DNA of 32,204 nt from a virus: positions 1 through 32,204 of the IMG/VR virus record IMGVR_UViG_3300042731_006953; one strand, given 5' to 3'. Every line of letters begins with the position of its first letter. Within the stretch, counting starts at the first letter, position 1. A program made the translations under genes and the position numbers. The notes beneath the pieces are model-generated. The model searched no databases, had not been told where the DNA came from, and saw only the letters and a program-made list of their open reading frames with translations. Of this stretch, positions 1 through 7,808 are shown piece by piece.

Positions 1-34
1 GCATGATGAGTGCAACAAGACCGAGGTATTGACG

Positions 35-997
35 ATGTCCTATGCGTTAGGAGGGGCGTTTCAGGCGCTTGGATCGGGGCTTAGCGAGATCGGTCGTATC
101 GCAGCTGCGAGGAGACGCGAAGAAGAACAGCGGCGACTCCGTGAGGCGGCGCAGTACGATGTTGACATAATGCAGCCTGGTGTTGTGCCACTCAGAGATA
201 TCGCGAACGCGTCGGCAACGGTACCTGAGGACGCGAGAACGCTATCATCGGGCGTCATGGTCAGTCCTGGCTTGGCCGAGGAACAGGCGATCGCCGCTGA
301 AAGAGATGCGCATCGACGCCAGATGAACTACGATCTCGAGCGGTCGAGATTGGCTGAACAGGAGAGGGCGTACGGTCCCGACGCACGTGGCGAACGGGCA
401 ACCGCTGCCTTTGTGGTCGAGCAGAATCCGGAATTGTTTGCGGGTGCGCCGCGCGATGTCATGCAGAGTCCCAAAGCCATCATGAACGTTGCTCGATACG
501 CAGCGGGACAGCAGCAGCCTGCGCAAGGCGAACGGAATGCGCGACTCAACCTGAACCAAGCTCTGGAATTCGTGAAAGACAAATACGCTACTAGGGATGA
601 GTTCGCTCCGAACAGGATCACGGGTCACTCGGTTCCGCATGAGCAGATGTATCAGATGGCAAGAGAAATGGCGAACACGGGCGAGTTCAGAGAGATATTG
701 CCTGTTGCGCCACCGATGATGGCAAGGCCGCCAGCGGGTTCGGAACAGACAGGTGCACGTGCCGTGGTACCGACAGCTTCTCCGATGAACGCCGAGGTTG
801 ATTCTTCTGCCAGGATGCCAACTGCCGCAACCGAGGATGACGTGTGGAGTCGTTTGGGTGTTCAGCGATCCGAACTGGAAAGAGACATAGCCGAAGCAAA
901 AGAAGAAGGGTTGAGCGACGATCAAATCCTAGCGGGTCTGCGTGGTGCACCTAGAGCCGTACTTGTCGAAGCACGACGGATACTTGGTGGAAGATAA
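35..997 (+). CDS. Hypothetical protein, probably virion-associated (320 aa)
   Basis: I do not recognise a named family. The N-terminus begins with a small Gly/Ala-rich segment (about residues 4-20), followed by a charged, Arg/Glu-rich helical stretch (about 22-45). The middle and end are Ala/Pro/Glu-rich, low in complexity and without cysteines. The ATG at 35 is preceded by GAGGT at about 23-27, so it is preferred to the TTG at 29. The frame is open to the left edge, so a longer protein cannot be excluded. The gene ends in TAATG, overlapping by one base the start of the giant virion-type protein, which suggests translational coupling. By position it resembles the small internal or ejection proteins that precede a very large one in short-tailed phages; this is inference from synteny. 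Confidence 0.6.
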   Translation: MSYALGGAFQALGSGLSEIGRIAAARRREEEQRRLREAAQYDVDIMQPGVVPLRDIANASATVPEDARTLSSGVMVSPGLAEEQAIAAERDAHRRQMNYDLERSRLAEQERAYGPDARGERATAAFVVEQNPELFAGAPRDVMQSPKAIMNVARYAAGQQQPAQGERNARLNLNQALEFVKDKYATRDEFAPNRITGHSVPHEQMYQMAREMANTGEFREILPVAPPMMARPPAGSEQTGARAVVPTASPMNAEVDSSARMPTAATEDDVWSRLGVQRSELERDIAEAKEEGLSDDQILAGLRGAPRAVLVEARRILGGR

Positions 998-3900
998 TGC
1001 CCGACCAAGATCGCTTCGCGAAGTACCGGGAAAATGATCGGTTCGCCAAGTACCGAGAGCAGGATGAGCCCGGCTTACTGCGTCGGGTTGCCGACGTTGG
1101 TTCTACGGTGTTTCAGGCTGTCGCAGATCCCATTGGTTTCACGGCTCGCCAAGTTATCCCGAAGGCCCCTGATATTCTACGGCAGACGGGTCGGGGGCTT
1201 GCCGAGTCGGGGTACGCGACTGCAATCGGTACCACCCAACTCGTTGGTGCTGATGAATTTGCCGAAAACTTGCGGGAAGGTCGTGAAAGCGCACGCGAAT
1301 TCTACGGTGCACCCGAAAGCGGCGTCGGTGCCGTTGCCGGAACCGCAGCACGCATGGCTGGCGATGTTGCTCAGTTCATGGCACCTGGGTCAGCCATTGC
1401 ACGATTCGCGAAGCCAGCCACTACACTCGGAAAGGTGGGCTTAGAGGTTGCGACAGGAGCTCCGCTGGATGCAGCCATAGCCGCGTCAGGACGTGAGGAG
1501 TCCCTTGCAGGTATGGCAGCCGACATCACTGGATCCGAGACGTTGGGGCAAATAGCAGAAAGTCCATTTGGAAGAGCGGCTGTGGATGTTGCCGTTGGGG
1601 CTGGAATAGGCGGTAGCTTGGCTGCCGCGGGTGCTCGCGGTGGTCGTTCGGCGACACGCACCGCAGACGACATTGCATCCACACGACGAGTCATTGACGA
1701 GCCTACTGGAGTGGGGCGATTCGAAAAATACACTGAGCCATCAACGGATGTAGTGGTGCGTGCAGAGCCAGCGCAGGAACCGTCCGTCGTGCAAGTTGCA
1801 ACCGACGCCGTGGAAGTTGGAACCCAACCTAAGGCACTAGATCGGCTTCAGTCGTTACATCGCGAAATGCGTCAGGTTGAGCGAGAAGGCGAACAGGTCA
1901 GCGATGAGTTGTTTGATGAGTTTGAAGTGGCTTTCGAAGAACGTCTCGACCGAATCCAGAATGAGATGGACAAAGTCAAGAAGGATGTATATGAGCAGGA
2001 TGGCCCCGAGGCCCACGCTAGTCTTCTTGATGCGTTTGATGAGTGGATAGAACACAAGGAAGGGAGTGTTCAGGGGATTGGGGGCGATCAAAGCGTGTGG
2101 GATACCGATACACCCGAGTTCCCAACGACAGTCGATGAGACAAGAGAGGCGTTGGCCGATCCCAATATTGTCATCGATGAAACCGGACCATCTGACGCCC
2201 TAGAATCGCGCGTACCGGCTTTGGAGTCTGCGTCCACCCAAGACCCCATCGAAGGCATCGAACGTCAGGTACGCGCTGAGGAGCGTCCAGCGTTAGGTAC
2301 CGAAACGGCACAGCCGGAAGCTGTAGACGATGTCCAGGGCCGCAGCGGTTTCGACGAGTACTTGGCGGACATGACAGAGCGCGGCGACGCAGTGGGTATG
2401 GCTGGGGGCGGTGAGGCTGGATATGTAAACCCAACAGCAGTCGGCAAGGGAATCAAAGCCTTCATTCGTCGGAACTTCACAAGCGCCGGTGATTTGCCGA
2501 AGAAGGTATTCGATCGCATGATCCGCCGTGACGGTGGTGTGAATTCTCTGCAGCGCGAAGTTGCTTACACTCTCCGCGATTTCAGGCGCACTGCGCGCGA
2601 GGTATACGGCACAGCCAATTTGTCGTCAGAACAACTTGAGCAGATAGACACCGCGCTGAAGGGGGAGTCGTCGGTTGTTCCAGAAGAGATGCGATCGGTC
2701 GTTGCCAAGATGCGCAACGATATCGACGACATGAGTCGGCGACTCATTGATGCTGGGGCTATCGATTCGGAGCTTGTACCAGCAGTAACCGACAATCTCG
2801 GCTTGTATGCGACTCGTTCCTACCAGGTGTTCGATGATCCCAAATGGGCCGAGAAGGTGCTGTCAAAGCATCCTGATGTGGCCCGTAAGGTCTGGCACTT
2901 GTTGGAAAACGAGAACCCAAACCTGCCGCGCGAAGAAATCGAAGGGCTTTTCAAGGCGCTCCTCGAGCGTGGTGAGGACAGCCCGCTGGCGTTGATCCAA
3001 CAAGGAAAGCTGGGCAGCAAGGACCTCTCCATCGTCACTCGAAGAAAAGATATCGACCCGGCAATTCGTGCGCTGTGGGGCGAATACCACGACCCTCGTG
3101 TCAACTACGCACGATCGATGACGAAGATGGCGCACCTTTTGGAAAACCACAAGTTTCTCCAAGACGTGCGGTCGGAAGGGCTCGGGCAGTTCTTCTTTGA
3201 AACGCCGATTTCCCGCGAAGGGGTCGACTACGTCCAGCAGTTTGCCGCGGAAGGGTCGAAGACGTTGGAGCCTTTGAATGGGCTCTATACCACCAGAGAG
3301 ATCGCTGACGCGTTTGAAAGGGTAGTCGAATCATCGCCAGCCCCCGACTGGCTGAGGGCATACTTTGGAGTCAATTCGGCAGTCAAGTTTTCGAAGACGA
3401 TCGGATCGTTGATGACGCATGTCCGCAACACAGTCGGCAACGTAGGGTTTGCCGTTGCCAACGGACACTGGCGTGTGGACAAAATGGGTGAGGCCGCAAA
3501 GACAGTTTGGGGCGATTTGTGGGACGTTGGCTTGAAAGACAAAGCGAAGTGGCGCGAGATCTACCGCGAGTTGGTGGATCTTGGAGTTGTGCACGAAAGC
3601 GCGCGTGCCGGCGAATTGCGAGATGCTATTGCGGATGCCATCAGTGATTCTGATACCCTTGTGGGTGGGCTCCCGCAGCGTGTCGCGAAAAAGACTCTGC
3701 GGGGCGCCCAAAACGTCTATCGTGCCGAAGATGACGTGTGGAAGGTGTATGCCTATCACAATGAGTACAGCCGGTACAAGAAACAGCTACCGGACATGCC
3801 CGAAGACGAACTGAAACGGCATGTAGCAGCGATAGTGCGCGACACCTATCCGACATACTCATTGGTACCATATGGCGTGAAGATGGCACGGCGGTTCCCT

Positions 3901-5031
3901 GGTGTTGGAACGTTTGTGTCCTTCCCGGCCGAAGTGGTTCGAACATTAGGGAATTCACTTGCGCTAACGGCCAAGGAATTGAAGGATCCAGCGCTGCGTA
4001 GTATAGGCGCTCAGCGGCTTGCGGGCTTGGCAACCGCCGCAACGTCGGTATGGGGTGCAACGGTGGCATCCCGCCACATGAACGGCATAGACCGCGACAC
4101 GGACCAGGGCGTTCGGCGCTTCTTACCTAGCTGGTCGCAGAACAGCTCTCTGTTCTATCTGAACCGAAACGAAGACGGCAGGGCGCGGTTTGTTGATCTG
4201 AGTTACACCGATCCGTATTCGTACATACGCAAGCCTTTGATGGCGTTCATGCGTGGCGAAGATTGGAACGAAGCCGTTTTGCAGGCCGGTGCCGAAGCGG
4301 CAGAACCTTTTCTTTCCGAAGAGATTCTAGCCGGCAAAGTCTTCGACATTGTACGGAATCGGAAAAAGGATGGAGGCGAGGTTTTCAACCCAGAGGCCTC
4401 TTGGAACGAGCGAGCGCAGGCTATTGGGCTTCACATTCTAGACGCATTGGAGCCAGGTACAATCTCGAGCATGCAACGCATTTGGCGCGGAATTCGAGGT
4501 ACAACTACAGTGCACGGCCGCAGCTATGATCCCGTACTTGAGGCCAAAGCGGTGTTGACTGGATTTCGCATTCAGGAGCTGGACGTTCCGCAAGCCTTGT
4601 CGTGGAACGCTCGAAAGGCGCAGGGACGTATGGGGGATGCGCAGGCGATGTTGAGCAGCGTTGCAGGACGTGGAGGTTCTGTGGACGACGCTGAACTGGA
4701 AAACGCCTACCGTCAAAGCGAGACTTCAAGGCAGGAGATTTTTGAGGGATTGGTCCAGGATGTGGCGGCGGCGCGGAATCTTGGTATGAACAACAGGGAT
4801 ATTCACGATGTGCTGCGTAGCGTCGGGATGTCGAACGACCAAGCTACCGAGGTCATGAACGGTAGTTACCTGCCGTACCGTCCAGGCGATCAATTTCTCG
4901 AACGGAAGGCGAGGGCGGTAGCTAGTACCGCGAATCCTGAGGAACGGCGCGGACTCATACGTGATTACCGTCTTAGGCGCCAGCGTGTACAACAAATGGC
5001 TGATAGCGCCAGGGCCACGCGGAGGCGATAG
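997..5031 (+). CDS. Large virion / DNA-ejection-type protein (1344 aa)
   Basis: This is the longest gene of the window. Its N-terminus has a tandem motif, RFAKYREN-D then RFAKYREQD (residues 6-22), of the kind often seen at the start of phage ejection or polyvalent proteins. Residues of about 100-220 are Gly/Ala-rich and hydrophobic and could interact with membranes. Residues 270-340 are acidic and coiled-coil-like. The long central part is helical, and about 960-1080 has a segment (FVSFPAEVVRTLGNSLAL, then SYTDPYSYIRKPL) that resembles C-terminal domains of phage large polyvalent proteins. I see no lysozyme, ADP-ribosyltransferase or nuclease motif. The C-terminus is strongly basic (ends ATRRR), fitting DNA contact. 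It starts with a one-base overlap on the upstream gene and ends in TAGTG, overlapping the next start. Role as internal or ejected protein is inferred from size and position. Confidence 0.65.
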   Translation: MPDQDRFAKYRENDRFAKYREQDEPGLLRRVADVGSTVFQAVADPIGFTARQVIPKAPDILRQTGRGLAESGYATAIGTTQLVGADEFAENLREGRESAREFYGAPESGVGAVAGTAARMAGDVAQFMAPGSAIARFAKPATTLGKVGLEVATGAPLDAAIAASGREESLAGMAADITGSETLGQIAESPFGRAAVDVAVGAGIGGSLAAAGARGGRSATRTADDIASTRRVIDEPTGVGRFEKYTEPSTDVVVRAEPAQEPSVVQVATDAVEVGTQPKALDRLQSLHREMRQVEREGEQVSDELFDEFEVAFEERLDRIQNEMDKVKKDVYEQDGPEAHASLLDAFDEWIEHKEGSVQGIGGDQSVWDTDTPEFPTTVDETREALADPNIVIDETGPSDALESRVPALESASTQDPIEGIERQVRAEERPALGTETAQPEAVDDVQGRSGFDEYLADMTERGDAVGMAGGGEAGYVNPTAVGKGIKAFIRRNFTSAGDLPKKVFDRMIRRDGGVNSLQREVAYTLRDFRRTAREVYGTANLSSEQLEQIDTALKGESSVVPEEMRSVVAKMRNDIDDMSRRLIDAGAIDSELVPAVTDNLGLYATRSYQVFDDPKWAEKVLSKHPDVARKVWHLLENENPNLPREEIEGLFKALLERGEDSPLALIQQGKLGSKDLSIVTRRKDIDPAIRALWGEYHDPRVNYARSMTKMAHLLENHKFLQDVRSEGLGQFFFETPISREGVDYVQQFAAEGSKTLEPLNGLYTTREIADAFERVVESSPAPDWLRAYFGVNSAVKFSKTIGSLMTHVRNTVGNVGFAVANGHWRVDKMGEAAKTVWGDLWDVGLKDKAKWREIYRELVDLGVVHESARAGELRDAIADAISDSDTLVGGLPQRVAKKTLRGAQNVYRAEDDVWKVYAYHNEYSRYKKQLPDMPEDELKRHVAAIVRDTYPTYSLVPYGVKMARRFPGVGTFVSFPAEVVRTLGNSLALTAKELKDPALRSIGAQRLAGLATAATSVWGATVASRHMNGIDRDTDQGVRRFLPSWSQNSSLFYLNRNEDGRARFVDLSYTDPYSYIRKPLMAFMRGEDWNEAVLQAGAEAAEPFLSEEILAGKVFDIVRNRKKDGGEVFNPEASWNERAQAIGLHILDALEPGTISSMQRIWRGIRGTTTVHGRSYDPVLEAKAVLTGFRIQELDVPQALSWNARKAQGRMGDAQAMLSSVAGRGGSVDDAELENAYRQSETSRQEIFEGLVQDVAAARNLGMNNRDIHDVLRSVGMSNDQATEVMNGSYLPYRPGDQFLERKARAVASTANPEERRGLIRDYRLRRQRVQQMADSARATRRR

Positions 5032-5456
5032 TGTCTGATCTGTCGTTGATGTCTTTCGGTGTGTGGGGACTTCAAAGCGCGGTCGAGCAGATGGAAGCCT
5101 GGGGTATCAGCCGTGAGGCCCTGGCGTTCTTCGGGGCGTATATCACTTTGCTGGGTCAGGGATTCCGGCATCGAGCGAAATCGAAAGACGAGATTGGGAA
5201 AGCAACGGAGCGAATTGCTGCGTTGGAGTCGACCGTTACGTCGCATGTCAGCATCACGCCTCAGACGGAGTCGATCATAACGAGAATCAACCGAAGCGCC
5301 GACGAGACGCGCCGTGAGTTCAGGGACCAGCACGAGGATCTGTGCAATCGAATGCAGGGAATGCTGACGCGAGTGGAGACCGACTACCGCGACCTGGACG
5401 GTCGAGTTCGTGTAGTCGAGCAGGCGCAGGCCGTAAACGACCAGGGGCGGCCATGA
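5031..5456 (+). CDS. Small protein with hydrophobic helix and coiled coil (141 aa)
   Basis: The GTG start overlaps the previous stop (TAGTG), with GGAGGCG just upstream as ribosome site. The N-terminal third has one hydrophobic helix (about residues 28-45, ALAFFGAYITLLGQGF). The rest is a charged helical region with heptad spacing (about 50-135). This layout of one membrane anchor plus a periplasm-sized coiled coil is common for spanins or holin-associated proteins, but there is no diagnostic motif. It is followed at once (ATGA overlap) by a two-helix membrane protein, which makes a lysis cassette plausible. No endolysin is adjacent. Confidence 0.6.
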   Translation: MSDLSLMSFGVWGLQSAVEQMEAWGISREALAFFGAYITLLGQGFRHRAKSKDEIGKATERIAALESTVTSHVSITPQTESIITRINRSADETRREFRDQHEDLCNRMQGMLTRVETDYRDLDGRVRVVEQAQAVNDQGRP

Positions 5457-5713
5457 GCACCCAGCAGATCCTCGCCCAAGGCGTCAAAGACGACCTAAAG
5501 CCACAGAGTCCGGAACATAGAGTTCGGCTTATCGGTGCCGCATTCGTGTCGGGTCTCGGTGGTTTCGATATCGTCATCAGTCGTTTTTTTCGCGACCAGC
5601 CGTGGTCGTGGGAATCGCTGATTCTTGTTCTGTTCGGTGTCGGCATCGTCTTCACTGGCACGATCATCAAACTCGCCAAGGCGCTTTTGCCATGGGTGCG
5701 TAACGGTGTTTGA
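5453..5713 (+). CDS. Holin-like small membrane protein (86 aa)
   Basis: The ATG overlaps the previous TGA (ATGA). Two hydrophobic stretches are visible, about residues 25-42 (IGAAFVSGLGGFDIVI) and about 53-78 (LILVLFGVGIVFTGTIIKLA), with a short polar turn between them and a basic C-terminus. Size, two helices and location behind the virion genes fit a class II holin, but holins share little sequence and the assignment rests on topology and context. The preceding helix-plus-coiled-coil gene and the following single-helix gene may belong to the same lysis unit. Confidence 0.6.
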   Translation: MSTQQILAQGVKDDLKPQSPEHRVRLIGAAFVSGLGGFDIVISRFFRDQPWSWESLILVLFGVGIVFTGTIIKLAKALLPWVRNGV

Positions 5714-5927
5714 CGGATTCGCGCCCACAATTCCAATTGCGGCCTCGATCGGGGCCGCTTTTCTTGGTGGGCTAGGTCTCGGGATCTTTGTGGTGCTATG
5801 CTTTTTCGAAGTGAAACGGGTGCCAGCGAGCGCAAAGCTTGGCGCCAATTCGAAGCGTTTGCGACATCACGCGCATCCGGCTCCACGTCGTGTTTCACGT
5901 GGAACATCAACCGCAGTAACGACTTAG
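5706..5927 (+). CDS. Small single-helix membrane protein (73 aa)
   Basis: The GTG start lies eight bases inside the holin-like gene. Residues of about 9-34 form a Gly/Ala-rich transmembrane helix, followed by a basic Arg/His-rich tail. No strong ribosome site is visible, so expression would depend on coupling. The last third of the reading frame contains the parS-like 16-mer at 5891-5906, so its C-terminal codons may be constrained by that site and not by protein function. Possible third member of the lysis cassette. Confidence 0.5.
   Translation: MFDGFAPTIPIAASIGAAFLGGLGLGIFVVLCFFEVKRVPASAKLGANSKRLRHHAHPAPRRVSRGTSTAVTT
5891..5906. promoter_or_regulatory. parS-like ParB binding site
   Basis: The sequence reads TGTTTCACGTGGAACA; its reverse complement is TGTTCCACGTGAAACA, a full match to the chromosomal parS consensus TGTTNCACGTGAAACA bound by ParB/Spo0J. 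It sits at the junction of the late genes and the replication operon, 55 bases before the -35 box of the strongest promoter in the window. No ParA or ParB gene is visible here. It could recruit host ParB or a ParB encoded elsewhere in the phage. Confidence 0.7.
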
Positions 5928-5960
5928 GCTCATTGACCGCACAAATCGCGTTTTCCCGCC

Positions 5961-5990
5961 TTGACAATTCATACTAAAACACCATATACT
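5961..5990 (+). promoter_or_regulatory. Sigma70-type promoter for the replication operon
   Basis: A consensus -35 box TTGACA (5961-5966) is separated by 18 bases from TATACT (5985-5990). The surrounding 100 bases are AT-rich compared with the genes on either side. The expected start is near 5997, about 34 bases before the excisionase-like gene. This is the clearest promoter in the window and lies in its only sizeable gap between 1 and 13 kb. Confidence 0.75.
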
Positions 5991-6030
5991 CAACAACGTT
6001 TGACATTAAACCGCACGATGGAGTTTGCGC

Positions 6031-6243
6031 ATGGCACAGGAATCTCATGTCAACGCCGATCCTATACTGACGGCTACTGAAGCGGCTGAATACCTACGGT
6101 TGGAATCGACGCAGACGATCTACAACATGGTTGCTCGTGGGGAGTTGCCGCGAACAAAAGTCGGCCGCCAACTTCTGTTTCGCCAGTCGACGCTTGATGC
6201 TCTAGTCGACGCCAAGCTTCCTGTGACACCACAGGACGGGTAG
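6031..6243 (+). CDS. Excisionase-family helix-turn-helix DNA-binding protein (70 aa)
   Basis: The protein has the layout of the excisionase/MerR-like HTH_17 family: LTATEAAEYLRL (first helices), then TIYNMVARGELPRTKVGRQLLFRQSTLDALV (recognition helix, wing and final helix). Such proteins bind DNA as excisionases or as small transcription regulators. The ATG at 6031 is chosen because GGAG lies seven bases upstream; a TTG two codons earlier is possible. It is the first gene behind the strong promoter and heads the recombination/replication operon. There is no integrase nearby, so a regulator role is as likely as excision. Confidence 0.75.
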   Translation: MAQESHVNADPILTATEAAEYLRLESTQTIYNMVARGELPRTKVGRQLLFRQSTLDALVDAKLPVTPQDG

Positions 6244-6248
6244 CAATT

Positions 6249-6491
6249 ATGGATTTCTGGGAACGCCTCGTGTGGTTCTTTGTCGGCTATGGCGTGCGCT
6301 GGTTTGTTGAAGCGTGGGACCGGCGACAGGATGAAATCTCATTCCGGAATGAGAAACTGAACGCGGCCGAGGCCGATTCGGAGTACTACCGACGCCTTGC
6401 CGAGGAGTGCATTCGTACCCAGAAAACCCCCGCCGACGTGTCGCCGACGCGACACTATGAGTCAATAGACGATCTTCTGGGGGATCTCTGA
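6249..6491 (+). CDS. Hypothetical small protein with aromatic N-terminal helix (80 aa)
   Basis: Not recognised. The first 20 residues are rich in Trp and Phe (FWERLVWFFVGYGVRWF) and may form an amphipathic or membrane-bound helix; the remainder is acidic and helical. It starts five bases after the HTH gene and ends in TGATG overlapping the next start. Codons of about 30-36 contain the 18-bp palindrome at 6337-6354, also found twice in the leftward operon. Confidence 0.65.
   Translation: MDFWERLVWFFVGYGVRWFVEAWDRRQDEISFRNEKLNAAEADSEYYRRLAEECIRTQKTPADVSPTRHYESIDDLLGDL
6337..6354. repeat. 18-bp perfect palindrome, copy 1
   Basis: TCTCATTCCGGAATGAGA, identical to the copy at 25493-25510 and sharing its 14-base core with 21567-21580. 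It lies inside a coding sequence about 340 bases downstream of the replication promoter. The symmetry fits an operator for a dimeric repressor. Confidence 0.75.
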
Positions 6492-6751
6492 TGGTATCGG
6501 TTCCTGAGCCTACAGATGATCGGTATTGGGCCGAACAGCAACGGCGTGAGGAAGCAGCCGAGAAAGACGCTGACCGCGTCTTGCAACTCGAGCGCTGCAT
6601 TCAACAGATGGTCGAATACCCGGAACACATGCGTATAGCCGGCGAGGGAATCAGCGATAACGCGGCTCGCAGTGCCTTTCTGAAAGCTTGTACTTCAGCA
6701 GATCAGACTCTACGAGATATCGCGAACATGTATGACGTGGCGGTCCAATGA
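6491..6751 (+). CDS. Hypothetical charged helical protein (86 aa)
   Basis: Not recognised. The N-terminal half is strongly charged and helical with heptad character (about residues 12-40), and the C-terminal half is also helical. Its start overlaps the previous stop (TGATG), and its stop overlaps the next start (ATGA), so it is embedded in the replication operon and probably co-translated with its neighbours. Confidence 0.6.
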   Translation: MVSVPEPTDDRYWAEQQRREEAAEKDADRVLQLERCIQQMVEYPEHMRIAGEGISDNAARSAFLKACTSADQTLRDIANMYDVAVQ

Positions 6752-6840
6752 GCGACGCCTTCGTGCGGTCGATCGCGGCCTTCGTGCTGGCGCTGATGCT
6801 GTTCTACCAAACCAGCAAATGGACAATGACAAAGGAGTAA
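6748..6840 (+). CDS. 30-aa single-helix membrane peptide
   Basis: The ATG overlaps the previous TGA (ATGA). The peptide has a short polar start, a hydrophobic helix of about 15 residues (IAAFVLALMLFY) and a polar tail ending MTKE. The last codons (AAG GAG) also supply a ribosome site for the YqaJ gene that starts five bases later, so it may serve partly as a translational leader. Coding status rests on tight packing and composition. Confidence 0.5.
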   Translation: MSDAFVRSIAAFVLALMLFYQTSKWTMTKE

Positions 6841-6844
6841 GAGA

Positions 6845-7798
6845 GTGACGCTTACAGCAGAGCAGTTAGAGATGCGGAAAGGGGGCGTCTGTGCCTCCGA
6901 GATGGCCGCGATTATGGGGGTGCATCCGCACCAGAACGCTGTCGATGTCTTCTTGGAGAAGACAGGCAAGGCTGAGCCGTTCGAGGGCAACGAATTCACG
7001 TACTGGGGCACCGTGTTGGAACCCGCCATCGCTCAGCGGTATGCTGAGGAGAACGGCGTCGAACTCGTTGAGAGCGATACGTTGGTGCATCCGAAGCATC
7101 CCTGGCTGATGGCAACTCCCGACCGGATCGTGAAGGTTGACCCGGGCCGCGGACTGGAGTGCAAGAATCGTGGTGCGTACAACGTGGATGCCTGGGGCAA
7201 TCCTGGGTCCGACGAGGTGCCCGACGAAGTCGCGATTCAGTGCCACACCAACATGGAAGTCACAAAACTTCCGCGCTGGGATGCTGCCGTTCTCGTCGGG
7301 GGTAACAACTGGCAGTCTTTCGTCCTGGAGTACGACAAAGAGATTGCCGAAGCGATCGTCGACGCCGCTCACGACTTTTGGTTCAATTACGTTCAGGCTA
7401 ATATCTGTCCCGAATTGGATGGTTCGGAATCCAGCACCAACTACGTCGCCCGGAAGTGGAAGACGCACAACGATCTTCTGGTTCCTGCCACTCCGGAAAT
7501 CGCTGCGACTGCCGAGGAGTTGCGTGAGATCCGCGCTCTCCTGAAGGAACACGAGGAGGACGAGGAGCGGCTGAAAAACCTCCTCAAAGATTTCATTGGC
7601 GACCAGGCAGGGGTCAGCCTACCCACCGGCAAGAACATCACCTGGAAGCGTCCCAAGCCACGTCGGAAAACGAAATGGGAAGCGCTTGCCAAAGCTCTTC
7701 AGGGTCACGTCTCGAAGGATGTTTGGGACGATCTGTTGAATACCCACACCGAAGAACAGCAGACCGCGCGTCGGTTCCTCTATCCCCGCAACTGGTAG
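6845..7798 (+). CDS. YqaJ-type phage recombination exonuclease (317 aa)
   Basis: This belongs to the YqaJ/lambda-exonuclease group of PD-(D/E)XK nucleases, which resect double-stranded ends 5' to 3' so that an annealing protein can load. The visible order of motifs fits: GGVCASEMAAIMG near residues 13-25, WGTVLEP (Glu59), ATPDR (Asp93), LECKN (Glu105-x-Lys107) and a following Gln132. The C-terminal third is helical and charged, with a basic patch (KRPKPRRKTK) near 270-280. The GTG start follows AAGGAG with normal spacing. The next gene is the likely annealing partner, matching the usual exonuclease/annealase pairing. Confidence 0.88.
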   Translation: MTLTAEQLEMRKGGVCASEMAAIMGVHPHQNAVDVFLEKTGKAEPFEGNEFTYWGTVLEPAIAQRYAEENGVELVESDTLVHPKHPWLMATPDRIVKVDPGRGLECKNRGAYNVDAWGNPGSDEVPDEVAIQCHTNMEVTKLPRWDAAVLVGGNNWQSFVLEYDKEIAEAIVDAAHDFWFNYVQANICPELDGSESSTNYVARKWKTHNDLLVPATPEIAATAEELREIRALLKEHEEDEERLKNLLKDFIGDQAGVSLPTGKNITWKRPKPRRKTKWEALAKALQGHVSKDVWDDLLNTHTEEQQTARRFLYPRNW

Positions 7799-7808
7799 GA
7801 GAACATCA

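Noticed and set aside
5320-5967. 215-codon minus-strand frame containing MFHVKH
   Set aside because: It is a shadow of the three membrane-protein genes. The MFHVKH string is simply the translation of the parS-like site.
6031-6243. Evidence for an integrated prophage from the excisionase-like gene
   Set aside because: The HTH_17 family includes general regulators, and no integrase is visible; lysogeny cannot be claimed.
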